Shown piece by piece: positions 28,583 to 37,501 of a DNA stretch of 64,000 nucleotides (position 1 is the stretch's first letter; the number at the start of each line of letters is the position of its first letter). The translations under genes and the position numbers were made by a program. Origin of the DNA: Xanthomonas sp. (GTDB lineage: Bacteria > Pseudomonadota > Gammaproteobacteria > Xanthomonadales > Xanthomonadaceae); assembly GCF_017163755.1 (NCBI RefSeq), contig NZ_JAFIWC010000012.1, positions 82,167-146,166 of the forward strand, read 5' to 3'. The notes beneath the pieces were generated by a model, which worked only from the letters and a program-made list of their open reading frames with translations, was not told the origin of the DNA and did not search any database.

Positions 28583-29285
28583 TCAGCGGTGCAGCGCCGG
28601 CAGCCGGTAGAACGGCACCCGCACGTACTGGTGGCGCTCAATGTGGTGGTGGATGGCGCGCGGCCCGCAGAAGAAGGTCTGCCAGTTGCGCGGGACGATG
28701 GGTGCGCGCATTGCGGCGCTGGTCGTCGCAGGCGCGATGGCCGGCATCCTCGGTGATGGCGCGGATGCGCGAACAGCTGCAGGAAGGTCAGCGCCGGCAG
28801 CAGCCACAGGCCCACGTACAGCCAGGCATGCCCAAGCGCGGCGAGCGTGCCCAGCAACGCGCCATTGCTGACCAGGATCGAGCCCAGCACCCGCGGCAGG
28901 TGGCCGGCCGGCGCAGGCGCTGCGGGTCCGGCGCCACGCGGCCGGCGCCGCCGCAGCGCATTGCGCACGGCGAGCACGTAACCGATGCCGGTGACGTCGC
29001 GCAGCAACCGTCCCAGCAGGCGCCTCCGCGTGACCGGATAGTCGGCGATGCCGAACACGATCGCCACCGGATCGTCGGCCACCATCGGCGCGCGGTGGTG
29101 CTGCAGGTGCCGCTGGCGATAGGCGAACAGCGACAGCAGCAGCGGTCCGGCCGCGAACAGTTGCGCCAGCACGTCGTTGCGCGCCCTCGTGCATCATCAC
29201 CGCCAGCGCCCGCTGGGTGCTGGCGACGATCACCGTCGCCAGCGGGAACCGCCACGCGCGTTGCGCGATGGCGCGTGCGCCGCCG
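28583..29285 (-). pseudogene. Fatty acid desaturase pseudogene with several frameshifts
   Basis: Pieces of a membrane fatty-acid desaturase appear in order but in different frames: WRFPLATVIVASTQRALAVMMHEGA (first His box), then after an indel near 29180 LLSLFAYRQRHLQHHRAPMVADDP (second box RHLQHH), then another frame RIRAITEDAG near 28760, then IVPRNWQTFFCGPRAIHHHIERHQYVRVPFYRLPALHR (third box). At least three indels break it, and about 40 expected N-terminal residues are missing. It is downstream of the DUF938 methyltransferase on the same strand. The gene must be inactive unless sequencing errors explain all shifts. Confidence 0.75.
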
Positions 29286-29303
29286 CGCTAGCGGCGCGCG
29301 CCG

Positions 29304-29912
29304 TCAGCGGCGCCGCCACACCAGGCAGCGGTTGTTGGCCGGCATGGCCACGTCGTCCAGCAGCGCCAGCCCCTGTGCGCGCGCCAGCGCGTCCACCGCC
29401 TCGAAATCGCGCACGCCGCTGGCCGCGTCGCGCGCCTTCAGCCAGGCATCGAACGCGCGGTTGCTGGCGCTGTTGAACTGGCCGCCGTAGTTGAACGGTC
29501 CGTACACCGCCACGGTGCCGGCGCCGGACGCGTCGGCGCCCAGCAGCCGGCCGGCGCCGGCGAAGAAGGCCTGCACCGACGGCCAGTCCATGATGTGCAG
29601 CGTGTTGGCGCTGAACACCGCGTCGTAGCCGGCCGCCGGCCACGGGCCGTCGCGCACGTCCAGCGCCAGCGGCGGCGGCGTGTTCGGCAACGCCGCCTCA
29701 TGCAGCCATAACCCGATGCCGGGCAGGTGCTCGGCGCGTTCGCTGCACTGCCAGGTCAGATGCGGCAGCGCCGCGGCGAAATGCACCGCGTGCTGGCCGG
29801 TGCCGCTGCCGATCTCGAGCACCCGCCGGCTGTGCGCGAAGCAGCGCCGCAGCACCTGCAGGATCGGTTCGCGATTGCGTTCGCACGACGGCGCGTAGGG
29901 CTTTTCGTTCAT
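29304..29912 (-). CDS. DUF938 family SAM-dependent methyltransferase
   Basis: 202 residues. Opens MNEKPYAPSCERNREPILQVL, a hallmark of DUF938, followed by the SAM motif VLEIGSGTGQHAVHFA and the family's LPNTPPPLALDVRDGPWP and NTLHIMDWPSVQAFFAGAGRLL. Ends VYGPFNYGGQFNSASNRAFDAWLKARD and NNRCLVWRRR. Substrate unknown. It lies immediately upstream of the desaturase remnant, 19 bases, so both were once possibly one transcript. Confidence 0.9.
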   Translation of the reverse strand: MNEKPYAPSCERNREPILQVLRRCFAHSRRVLEIGSGTGQHAVHFAAALPHLTWQCSERAEHLPGIGLWLHEAALPNTPPPLALDVRDGPWPAAGYDAVFSANTLHIMDWPSVQAFFAGAGRLLGADASGAGTVAVYGPFNYGGQFNSASNRAFDAWLKARDAASGVRDFEAVDALARAQGLALLDDVAMPANNRCLVWRRR

Positions 29913-30267
29913 TCGGGTTCTTTCAGCTCACCGATGCGGCGCGGCCTCCGATACCCGCGCCACCGCGTGCCGTCGAACGGATCCGCGCCGGACAATGCCC
30001 CCACTTCGCACAGGCCGTGCCGGTATGCGCGCACTCGCCTCGAGTGGACCGGGCGCCGGCACGGTGACGCACACCGGACCGGCCGGGCGCGCGGATCCGC
30101 GGGGAAACTTCGCCGACCGCGCTGATGCGAGTGCGGCGCTCGACGGCGCGATCGCGCTGTGGAGGCCCTCCGTCCCAGCGGATTCCACGGGATGGTTTTG
30201 GGCTTCGTGCCGGAGACGAGGCTTCGCCAGGATCGCCGACCACATTCGCCGCGGCGCCGCCATGCGC
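29913..30267. other. Intergenic region, no gene recognised
   Basis: A 355-base stretch of mixed composition upstream of the DUF938 gene and downstream of the NYN gene. Possible starts (for example ATG near 30024) give short frames without ribosome sites or family features. I see no repeat or hairpin of note. Confidence 0.3.
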
Positions 30268-31146
30268 TCAGCTGCGCGAACGCACGAAGATGCGCTTGCC
30301 GCCGCCTTCGTTGCCGCGCTCCTCGATCTCGAACTGCGCCGACAGCCGCCGCAACAGGTCGCTGAGCTTCTTGTGCCCGTACAGGCGCGGATCGAAGTCC
30401 GGCCGCACCTTGTTCAGATAGCTTCCGACGCTGCCGAGGCCGGCCCAGCCCTGGTCGTCGGAGGCCTCCTCGATGGCCTGGCGCAACAGCTTCAGCGGCG
30501 CCGACAGCGGCGCCGGCTTGGCGTCCGTGCCCGCCGCGGCGGGAGGCGCGGCCGCAGGCACCACTGGTGCCTCCGGCTTGGCGGCGGCCGCGGACTGCGG
30601 TTTCTTGCCGCCCTTGTTCGCCGCGGCCTTGGCCGGCGCCGGCGCGGCCACGGCCGGCTTGGACGGCTCGGCGCTGGCCGCCTCGCTGCGCAGCACCTCG
30701 GTGTAGATGAACTTGTCGCAGGCCTGCACGAACGCGTCCGGCGTCTTGCGCTCGCCGAAGCCGTACACGGTCGGCCCTTCCTCGCGCAGGCGCTGCGCCA
30801 GGCGGGTGAAGTCGCTGTCGCTGGAGACCAGGCAGAACCCGTCGAAGCGCCCGGTGTACAGCAGGTCCATCGCGTCGATGATCAGCGAGCTGTCGGTGGC
30901 GTTCTTGCCGCTGGTGTAGGCGAACTGCTGCACCGGGCTGATCGAATGCTTCAGCAGCGCCTGCTTCCACTGGGTCATGCGCGTGCTGGTGAAGTCGCCG
31001 TAGATGCGCTTGACGCTGGCCACGCCGTACTTGGCCACTTCGGCCAGCAACCCTTCGATCACCGAAGGCTGCGCGTTGTCGGCGTCGATCAGCACGGCCA
31101 GGCGCGGCTGGTCGTCGTCGGCGTCGGATCTGGAACGGGTTTTCAT
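30268..31146 (-). CDS. NYN-domain putative RNase with C-terminal LOTUS/OST-HTH domain
   Basis: 292 residues. The NYN (PIN-like) domain, residues 13-150, has the acidic catalytic set: AVLIDADNAQPS, DFTSTRMTQWKQ, SLIIDAMDLLYTG and CLVSSDSDFTRLAQRLREEG. A low-complexity Ala/Pro/Lys linker (about 155-215) leads to a winged-helix LOTUS domain (LLRQAIEEASDDQGWAGLGSVGSYLNKVRPDFDPRLYGHKKLSDLLRRL). Such proteins bind and probably cut RNA. The ATG at 31146 begins MKTRSRSDADDDQ; earlier frame is not conserved in style. The gene stands alone. Confidence 0.88.
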   Translation of the reverse strand: MKTRSRSDADDDQPRLAVLIDADNAQPSVIEGLLAEVAKYGVASVKRIYGDFTSTRMTQWKQALLKHSISPVQQFAYTSGKNATDSSLIIDAMDLLYTGRFDGFCLVSSDSDFTRLAQRLREEGPTVYGFGERKTPDAFVQACDKFIYTEVLRSEAASAEPSKPAVAAPAPAKAAANKGGKKPQSAAAAKPEAPVVPAAAPPAAAGTDAKPAPLSAPLKLLRQAIEEASDDQGWAGLGSVGSYLNKVRPDFDPRLYGHKKLSDLLRRLSAQFEIEERGNEGGGKRIFVRSRS

Positions 31147-31422
31147 TGCGGCGGTCCTGCGCGAAAACGAAAGCGGCGGCCCGGAGCGCAGCGCGGTGGC
31201 GCCGGCACGCCCAGGCGCCAGGCACCACTGTGCCATTCCCGGCCAACCGGGGCCAGCGCCGGCGAACGGCGCCACGTCCCTGTCTCCGCATGCGATGGAG
31301 GCGAAAGGATACTGGCGCCGCGTGGCCGGCTTTGCGCGATCCGCCGAACGCGGGACCGGCGCGACGCAGGCCGCGCGCGGCGGCACCTGCCAGCGGGGCG
31401 CAGCAACACTGGCGTCACCGCG

Positions 31423-32253
31423 TCACGCGGCATCCATTTCCGTGGACAGCGCGATCGCCCGCTGCGCTTCCAGTTCGGCCAGGCGCGACTGCAGCGCCGT
31501 GCGCACGTGCGCGTACGCCTGCGCGCCGAGCAGCAGGCGTCGCGGCGCCGGGGACACGTCGAACGATGCGAGCATCTGGCGCACCATCTTGTGCGGGTCG
31601 CCGAACACGAAGCTGCCTTCTTCCAGCGCGCGGCGCAGCGCCTGCACCGGGGTGTCCGCATAGGTCGGGCTGGGCGCGGTGCGGTCCAGGCCGCGGCCGA
31701 AGTCGGTCGCCGCCGGGCCGGGCTCGACCAGGGTGAACTCGATGCCGAACGGCGCCACTTCCTGCGCCACCGCCTCGACGAAACCCTCGATGCCCCACTT
31801 GCTGGCGTGGTACAGGCTGAAACCCGGATAGGCGATCTGCCCGCCTTCCGAGGACACCTGCACGATGCGTCCGCCGCCCTGCGCGCGCAGGTGCGGCAGC
31901 ACCGCGCGGATCAGCTGGATCGAGCCGACCAGGTTGGTTTCCAGTTGCCGGCGCAGCTGCGCGTCGCTGGCTTCCTCGGCGGCGCCGAACACCGCGTAGC
32001 CGGCGTTGCTGACCACCACGTCGATGCGTCCGAGTTCGGCGAAGGCGCGGCCGGTCACCGCGCGCAGCGCCGCGTCGTCGGTCACGTCCAGCGCCGCCAC
32101 CCACAGTCGCGGGCCGTATTCGGCCTTCAGGTCGTCCAGCGCCTCGGGCCGGCGCGCGGTGGCGGCGACGCGATCGCCGCGTGCCAGCAGCCGCTCGGTC
32201 AGCAGGCGGCCGAAGCCGGACGAGGTTCCGGTGATGAAATAGGTGCGATTCAT
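31423..32253 (-). CDS. Short-chain dehydrogenase/reductase
   Basis: 276 residues, a classical SDR. The cofactor motif TGTSSGFG is at residues 8-15, NAGYAV near 83, and the active site YHASK (YxxxK) near 150 with Ser in QVSSEGGQ upstream. Arg residues after the second strand (TARRPEAL) suggest NADP(H). Divergent by 112 bases from a LysR-type regulator, the usual arrangement in which the regulator controls the enzyme. Substrate unknown. Confidence 0.92.
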   Translation of the reverse strand: MNRTYFITGTSSGFGRLLTERLLARGDRVAATARRPEALDDLKAEYGPRLWVAALDVTDDAALRAVTGRAFAELGRIDVVVSNAGYAVFGAAEEASDAQLRRQLETNLVGSIQLIRAVLPHLRAQGGGRIVQVSSEGGQIAYPGFSLYHASKWGIEGFVEAVAQEVAPFGIEFTLVEPGPAATDFGRGLDRTAPSPTYADTPVQALRRALEEGSFVFGDPHKMVRQMLASFDVSPAPRRLLLGAQAYAHVRTALQSRLAELEAQRAIALSTEMDAA

Positions 32254-32365
32254 GGGCTTGCCTCGCGCAGGGGCCACGGGAGCGTGGCGGGTCGGGTTCC
32301 AGACTAGGCGCGCTCCACCGCTGTTACTATCCGTCCAATCCCGCATGCGCCAGTGAAAATCACCC
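32254..32365. promoter_or_regulatory. Shared promoter region of SDR and LysR genes
   Basis: A 112-base divergent spacer. A T-N11-A-type dyad candidate (TTACTATCCGTCCAA, about 32324-32338) fits the LysR-box pattern loosely. The exact site cannot be fixed from one sequence. Confidence 0.35.
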
Positions 32366-33259
32366 ATGAATCAGCGGCCCGCCCTGACCGACCTCAGCGC
32401 CTTCGCCGCGATCGTGGCCCACCGCAGCTTTCGCAAGGCCGCCGACGAGCTCGGGCTGTCGCCGTCCACGCTCAGCCACATGATGCGTACGCTGGAAGCG
32501 CGCATGGGCGTGCGCCTGCTGCACCGGACCACGCGCAGCGTGGCGCCCACCGAAGCCGGCGCGCGGCTGGTCGCGCGGCTGCAGCCGCTGCTGCGCGAGC
32601 TGGACCTGGCGCTGGACGACGCGGGCAGCTTCGCCCGCGGTCCCAGCGGCACGTTGCGCATCAACGCCAACGAGACCGCCGCGCGCCTGCTGCTGCAACG
32701 CGTGGTGCCGGCGTTCCTGCAGCGCTACCCGGCGATGGCGCTGGACCTGGTCAGCGAGGGCCGCCTGGTCGACATCGTCGCCGCCGGCTTCGACGCCGGC
32801 GTGCGCCTGGGCGAAGCGCTGCCGCAGGACATGATCGCGGTGCCGTTCGGCGGCCCGCAGCGCTTCATCGCCGCCGCCTCGCCGGCGTACCTGGCACGGC
32901 ATCCGCCGCCGCGCACGCCCGACGAACTCGCCCAGCACACCTGCATCGGCTTCCGCCTGCCCAGCGGCAAGCCGTATCGCTGGGAGTTCGCGCGCCACGA
33001 CCAGGAGCTGGCGGTGGAGGTCGGCGGCCCGCTCACCCTGGACCACATGGGGCTGATGGCCGACGCCGCGGTCGCCGGCATGGGCATCGCCTACCTGTCG
33101 GAGGTCGCGGTGCAGGCGCAGCTGGACAGCGGTGCGCTAGTACGCGTGCTGGACGAGTGGTGCCCGCCGCTGCCGGGGCTGTTCCTGTACTACCCGGGCC
33201 ACCGCCACGTGCCGGCGGGGCTGCAGGCGTTCATCGGGGTGCTGCGGGAACTGGGGTAG
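32366..33259 (+). CDS. LysR-family transcriptional regulator
   Basis: 297 residues. The N-terminal helix-turn-helix is clear: HRSFRKAADELGLSPSTLSHMMRTLEARMGVRLLHRTTRSV (residues 19-59). The effector domain follows, resembling the PecT/YafC-like group of LysR proteins, with FGGPQRFIAAASPAYLARHPPPRTPDELAQHTCIGFRLPSGKPY. Divergent from the SDR gene, which it most likely regulates. Inducer unknown. Confidence 0.94.
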   Translation: MNQRPALTDLSAFAAIVAHRSFRKAADELGLSPSTLSHMMRTLEARMGVRLLHRTTRSVAPTEAGARLVARLQPLLRELDLALDDAGSFARGPSGTLRINANETAARLLLQRVVPAFLQRYPAMALDLVSEGRLVDIVAAGFDAGVRLGEALPQDMIAVPFGGPQRFIAAASPAYLARHPPPRTPDELAQHTCIGFRLPSGKPYRWEFARHDQELAVEVGGPLTLDHMGLMADAAVAGMGIAYLSEVAVQAQLDSGALVRVLDEWCPPLPGLFLYYPGHRHVPAGLQAFIGVLRELG

Positions 33260-33362
33260 GCGCAGCCGAACCGGCGCGGTGCGCGCGAACGCGCACGGAG
33301 CCGGCGCCGGGTCCGCTCACACGTGCCAGGTCGCATCCACCACCGCCGCGCACCGCGCGCCG

Positions 33363-34178
33363 TCACTGCGCCGCCGGCAACGCCTCGTAGGCCTGGCGCA
33401 CCGCGGCCTCGCCGTACTGCCGCTCCAGCCGGCGGATGATGAAATGGCCGCGCGCCATCGCCTGGAAATGCGCGATGAACAGCGTATTGAGCGCCGCGCC
33501 GCTGGCCGCGCCGACCAGCGGCACCGCCTGCGCCGCCAGCTTCTCGCTGACCGTCACCGAGAACTTCGCCGCGATCCGCGCCACCATCGACACCAGCGCC
33601 GGCGCGCCCTTGCTGCCCAGCCCATGCGCGGCGATGTACTGCGCCGCCGCGCTGAGCTGCTGCGCCATCGCCGTGCGCACCGCGAAATAGCCCGACTCGC
33701 TGCCGTCGTCGCGGCGGCTGCGCCCGCCGTGCGCGAGCACTTCCAGGCACGCCAGCGCGGTGGCCGGGTCCTCCAGCCGCTCGCCCTCGGCGCGGGCGAT
33801 GTCGGCGATGGAGCGCAGCATCAGCGTGGTGGTCAGCGGCAGCTCCACCGCCAACCCGGCCAGGCCGAAGAAGCCGCCGGCCGCCCCGGTCGCCGCCACC
33901 GCCAGCCCGTGCAGGCGCGGACGCGCCTTGCCCGGCGCGTCCTTGCGCAGGGTCAGCAGCGCCGAGCGCAGCGCCACGTTCAGCGCGTGGCGGCTGATCG
34001 CGTCGATACGCGAGGTCACGAAGCGGGGCAGCCGCCGGCTCAGCAGGTGCTCGATCGGCGCGCCGACCGCATTGGCCACCTGCGCCGCCAGCCCGGGATG
34101 CTCGAGCAGGGCATGCGCCTGCGCCAGTTCGCGCTGGTGGGCCGCGTCCATCACCAGGACGGGAAACTGATCGGTCAT
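33363..34178 (-). CDS. EcsC-family protein
   Basis: 271 residues. Helical, with EcsC features: SRIDAISRHALNVALRSAL, a glycine-rich hydrophobic pair (LAVAATGAAGGFFGLAGLAVELPLTTTLMLRSIADIARAEGE) and C-terminal GAASGAALNTLFIAHFQAMARGHFIIRRLERQYG. Named for the Bacillus ABC-secretion locus ecsABC; the molecular role is unknown. The ATG at 34178 gives MTDQFPVLVMD. Followed by convergent LysR end, preceded by the thioredoxin-type gene. Confidence 0.88.
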   Translation of the reverse strand: MTDQFPVLVMDAAHQRELAQAHALLEHPGLAAQVANAVGAPIEHLLSRRLPRFVTSRIDAISRHALNVALRSALLTLRKDAPGKARPRLHGLAVAATGAAGGFFGLAGLAVELPLTTTLMLRSIADIARAEGERLEDPATALACLEVLAHGGRSRRDDGSESGYFAVRTAMAQQLSAAAQYIAAHGLGSKGAPALVSMVARIAAKFSVTVSEKLAAQAVPLVGAASGAALNTLFIAHFQAMARGHFIIRRLERQYGEAAVRQAYEALPAAQ

Positions 34179-34269
34179 TGCGGCTCCTGGTTGCGTCGCG
34201 GCCGGCGCCACGGGCTCCGCCAATGCGGGGTGCAGAGCGCCAGCCTAAACGCCGCCGATGGCGGCCAGG

Positions 34270-34605
34270 TTAAGCGTCCGCCTGCGCCAGCACGTTGAGC
34301 AACGGCAGCAGGTCCTCGCGCTCGCGCGGCCGCACCGCGCGCGCCACCTCCTCGCCGTCGCGCAGCAGCACCACGGTCGGCCACAGCTTCACCGCGAAGG
34401 CGCGGCCCAGCGGCCGGCCCTTGCCGTCCTCGACCTTGTGGTACGGGACCTGTTCGAACGGCCCCAGCAGCTTCTGCAGCAACGGCTGCGCGGCCTGGCA
34501 ATGGCCGCACCAGCCGGTGCCGAATTCCAGCAGCTGCAGCCCCGGCTGCGAGCGCACCTGCGCCGCCGCCGGCGCCTCGGCGCTGTATTCGCGCGGAAAG
34601 GCCAT
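34270..34605 (-). CDS. Thioredoxin-like protein
   Basis: 111 residues, thioredoxin fold. Active site EFGTGWCGHCQAAQPLLQ (WCGHC) near residues 31-36 and cis-Pro in AVKLWPTVVLLRDGEEVAR. No signal peptide, so cytoplasmic. It starts 8 bases after the host-attachment gene and is likely cotranscribed; the pair may handle an oxidised cytoplasmic partner, which is inference. Confidence 0.9.
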   Translation of the reverse strand: MAFPREYSAEAPAAAQVRSQPGLQLLEFGTGWCGHCQAAQPLLQKLLGPFEQVPYHKVEDGKGRPLGRAFAVKLWPTVVLLRDGEEVARAVRPREREDLLPLLNVLAQADA

Positions 34606-34613
34606 CGCGGCAG

Positions 34614-35012
34614 TCAGGACAGCGCGCGCTGGATGTCTTCCAGCGGCAGGTTGGTCAGGTCCTTGGCCACGTCGCCGACCAGGCGCTGCTGCGTCTCCTT
34701 GTGCAACAACGGTCGGATGCGACCCAGCGTGGTCGGGTCCGCCACCAGCACCAGATGCTCGTAGCGCTGCTTCAGCGCGCCCTCGTTGAGCGCCTGCGCC
34801 ACCTGCTTGGCGAAGGTGGACTCGTCCAGTTCCGCCTCCGTGGTGCGCTGCGGCATCTTGCCGGCCGGCCCTTCGTCGTCCACGTTCTGCACGTCGGTAC
34901 GCGCATGCTGGCGCAACACCACGCCATCGCGGCCGCCGACGTTGACGAACCAGCGCGCCTCGCCGCCGTCGACCACCACCACCAGTGCGTTCTCGGGAAT
35001 CTGTAACGACAT
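34614..35012 (-). CDS. Host-attachment-type protein (PF10116-like)
   Basis: 132 residues. Pattern matches proteins annotated as required for attachment to host cells: ALVVVVDGGEARWFVNVGG, then a variable basic/acidic stretch, then FAKQVAQALNEGALKQRYEHLVLVADPTTLGRIRPLL. The fold is a small alpha/beta domain related to the archaeal release-factor eRF1 domain; the attachment role rests on one study in Agrobacterium and is not secure here. GGAG lies upstream of the ATG. First of the pair with the thioredoxin-like gene. Confidence 0.82.
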   Translation of the reverse strand: MSLQIPENALVVVVDGGEARWFVNVGGRDGVVLRQHARTDVQNVDDEGPAGKMPQRTTEAELDESTFAKQVAQALNEGALKQRYEHLVLVADPTTLGRIRPLLHKETQQRLVGDVAKDLTNLPLEDIQRALS

Positions 35013-35133
35013 CGCTCGCTCTCCTCACCTGCCTGCCGATGCGGCACGCAACCACCGTAGGCCACGCGATGTAAGCGCCGCGGCAAGGCGAGGGATGCGC
35101 CGCGTCAGTTCCGTGGCGCCATGGCCGGCGGCG

Positions 35134-36033
35134 TCAACGCACGAACAGCACGTCCAGGTCCTGGCGCGGCACGAAGTCCTTCTGCTGGAACTGGAAGGTG
35201 AGCGGGTCGATGCGCTCGAGGTCGCCATCGAAGCACAGGCTGAGCAGGTCGGTAGGCTCGCGCTTCCTGATCGTGAGCTGGAAGTCCTGGATCGGCCCCT
35301 TCCAGTTGTTGCCGGTCAGCAGCACGTAGCGCAGGTTGGCCCAGCCCACGCCGTAGGCCTTTTCGCGCCGGCGGATGCCCTGCTGGGCGGCGGCGTCCAG
35401 GCAACTGCTCCTGGCGTAGGTCTGGATGAGGGTGGCGGCCGGGATCGGCACGCCGCTGGACACGCTGGGCGTGTAGCGGTGGCGGATCGACACCGGCTTG
35501 CCGGCCGGGAAGCGCTGCTGCCAGGTGAAGTACTCGCTGAGGGTGAAGCGCGGCTGCCCGTCCGGGTCGAACCAGCGCGCCGGTAGCGGCTTCCTGCCCT
35601 TGGGCAGCGTGCCGGATTCGACGAAGCCGGCCAGCTCGTCCACGCGCCAGCCGCTGGCCGCCCACTCGCGCGAGACGTCGGCGTCGCCGAGCCTGGCCAC
35701 CAGCTTGCGCTCGGTACGGACCGGCGTGCCGTCGACCCACAGCGCGAACTCGGTGAGCTCGCTGTGGTCGGCCGGGCCGAAGTACATCGGCGGCATCGGG
35801 AACGCGATCGGCACCCGCAGTTCGCGCGCGCTGGTGTTGGTGAACACGTAGTCCACCCGCACCTCGTCCTCGCTGATGAACAAGGCTTCCTTGCTCATGC
35901 GGATGTCCGGCTGCTCGAGCAGGCGGATGCTGCCGTTGTCGTCGCCGAAGCTGCTGTCGTTGGCGTGGGCGACGGTGGCCAGCCACGGCGCGATGGCGAG
36001 CAGCGCGCGGGCCAGAAGCGGTGGGGTGGTCAT
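35134..36033 (-). CDS. DUF4424 family exported protein
   Basis: 299 residues. A signal peptide (LLARALLAIAPWLATVAHA) leads to a DUF4424 domain that begins NDSSFGDDNGSIRLLEQPDIRMSKEALFISEDEVRVDYVFTN and ends LTIRKREPTDLLSLCFDGDLERIDPLTFQF. The domain is rich in beta strands and acts in the periplasm or surface; no role is known. The ATG at 36033 matches the signal start; the longer frame upstream is non-coding in style. Confidence 0.87.
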   Translation of the reverse strand: MTTPPLLARALLAIAPWLATVAHANDSSFGDDNGSIRLLEQPDIRMSKEALFISEDEVRVDYVFTNTSARELRVPIAFPMPPMYFGPADHSELTEFALWVDGTPVRTERKLVARLGDADVSREWAASGWRVDELAGFVESGTLPKGRKPLPARWFDPDGQPRFTLSEYFTWQQRFPAGKPVSIRHRYTPSVSSGVPIPAATLIQTYARSSCLDAAAQQGIRRREKAYGVGWANLRYVLLTGNNWKGPIQDFQLTIRKREPTDLLSLCFDGDLERIDPLTFQFQQKDFVPRQDLDVLFVR

Positions 36034-36458
36034 GGATCGGCCGGAAGGAAGACAAGGGTGGCGATGCGCGGCGACAGCGCATCGCCGGGCCAAGTTTAAT
36101 CCGACCCGCCGCATCGGAGCGCGCGCCCCTCGTCGCCGTGGCGTGCGCGGCTCACGCTCGCAAGACTTCTTCGGCTTCGCACTCGTCCCGCACCGCGCCC
36201 GGCGTTTCCGCTGGGCGCCCTGCATCCTCAGCCGACGAAGCAGCCGGCGCGGTCCAGGTCCGCCAGCAGGCCCGGAGGGCCCGGCTGCCACGCCAGCTGC
36301 GCGCGGCTCCAGGCGCGGGAGGCCGCCACGTCGTGGCTGGCGAAGCGGCCCATGCCCATGCGGGGCCGCTCCCACGCGTCCCGAATGCACGCAGCAGGTC
36401 AGCAAGCGCCTCCGATCGATTGCGCCACCGCGCCTGGCCAGTCGATGGCCGCGCAGGT
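36034..36458 (-). pseudogene. Spacer with a possible relic of an SDR 3' end
   Basis: Of 425 bases, only 36228-36363 looks once coding: on the minus strand it reads MGMGRFASHDVAASRAWSRA followed by LAWQPGPPGLLADLDRAGCF and a stop, resembling the C-terminal tail of atypical SDR/epimerases (family tails of the type LGWQPTGPGLIADL). No catalytic region remains upstream. The rest shows no gene. Confidence 0.35.
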
Positions 36459-37346
36459 TCAGGCCAGGTATTTCCTGAACCACGCGATGGTGCGGTCCCA
36501 GGCCAGCGTCGCCGCCGCCGCGTCGTAGCGCGGCGTGGAGTCGTTGTGGAAACCGTGGTGGGTGCCGGGGTAGACGTAGGCCTCGTAGGCCTTGTGGTTG
36601 GCCTTCAGCGCGGCCTCGTAGGCGGCCCAGCCGGCATTGATGCGCTCGTCCGTTTCGGCGTAGTGGATCAGCAGCGGCGCCTTGATCGCCGGAACCTCTT
36701 CCGCGCGCGGCTGGCGGCCGTAGAACGGCACCGCCGCCGCCAGTTCCGGATACGCCGCCGCCGCGGCGTTGGACACGCCGCCGCCGTAGCAGAAGCCGGT
36801 GATGCCGACCCTGCCGGTGCTGCGGCCTTCGGCCAGCAGGTATTCGATGGCGGCGAAGAAGTCGTTCATCAGCTTCTCCGGATCCACCTTGGCCTGCAGC
36901 TCGCGGCCCTTGTCGTCGTTGCCCGGGTAGCCGCCGACCGAGCTCAGCCCGTCCGGCGCCAGCGCCACGAACCCGGCCTTGGCCACGCGCCGGGCCACGT
37001 CCTCGATGTAGGGATTGAGCCCGCGATTCTCGTGCACCACCACCACGCCCGGTACCGCCGCCTTGGCCGCCGCCGGCCGCACCAGATAGCCGCGCACCTG
37101 CCCATGGCCCTTGGGCGAGGGATAGCGGATGTACTCGGCGACGATGTCCGGGTCGGTGAACTCCACCTGCGTGGCCATCGCGTAGTCCGGACCCAGCGAC
37201 GCCAGGATCGCCGACGCCGACAACCCGGCCACCGCGAAGGCGGCGGCGCCGTCCAGGAACTGGCGCCGGCTGATCTTGCCGTGCACGTAGCCGTCGTACA
37301 GCTCCAGCAACTCGGGGGCGAAGTCCTTGGCGGTCAGGCGGGGCAT
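36459..37346 (-). CDS. Dienelactone-hydrolase family protein with twin-arginine signal
   Basis: 295 residues. The N-terminus GKISRRQFLDGAAAFAVAGLSASAIL has an SRRQFL twin-arginine motif and hydrophobic run, so it should be exported folded. The body is a dienelactone hydrolase: VVVVHENRGLN, catalytic nucleophile in ITGFCYGGGVSNAA (Cys in GFCYGG as in DLH), AETDERINAGW and the His in YPGTHHGFHNDS. Substrate unknown, commonly small lactones or thioester-like compounds. The ATG at 37346 gives MPRLTAKDFAP. Confidence 0.92.
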   Translation of the reverse strand: MPRLTAKDFAPELLELYDGYVHGKISRRQFLDGAAAFAVAGLSASAILASLGPDYAMATQVEFTDPDIVAEYIRYPSPKGHGQVRGYLVRPAAAKAAVPGVVVVHENRGLNPYIEDVARRVAKAGFVALAPDGLSSVGGYPGNDDKGRELQAKVDPEKLMNDFFAAIEYLLAEGRSTGRVGITGFCYGGGVSNAAAAAYPELAAAVPFYGRQPRAEEVPAIKAPLLIHYAETDERINAGWAAYEAALKANHKAYEAYVYPGTHHGFHNDSTPRYDAAAATLAWDRTIAWFRKYLA

Positions 37347-37501
37347 GGCGGGCTCCTGCGGAGATCGGGACGCCGAACATAGCAAGCCGCCATGGCCGCG
37401 TCAGCGCCGGCGTTGCCCGCGACCGGTGCCGGTCCTGCGGGGCTGAGTCCGCCGTGCTTGCCTTCCCCAGCGTTCGCCACAGGAGAGCCGGTGGCCCCAG
37501 C

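Noticed and set aside
35134..37380. A 748-residue frame joining the DUF4424 gene to upstream sequence
   Set aside because: The upstream part is out of frame with the intact dienelactone hydrolase gene; the signal peptide at 36033 marks the true start.
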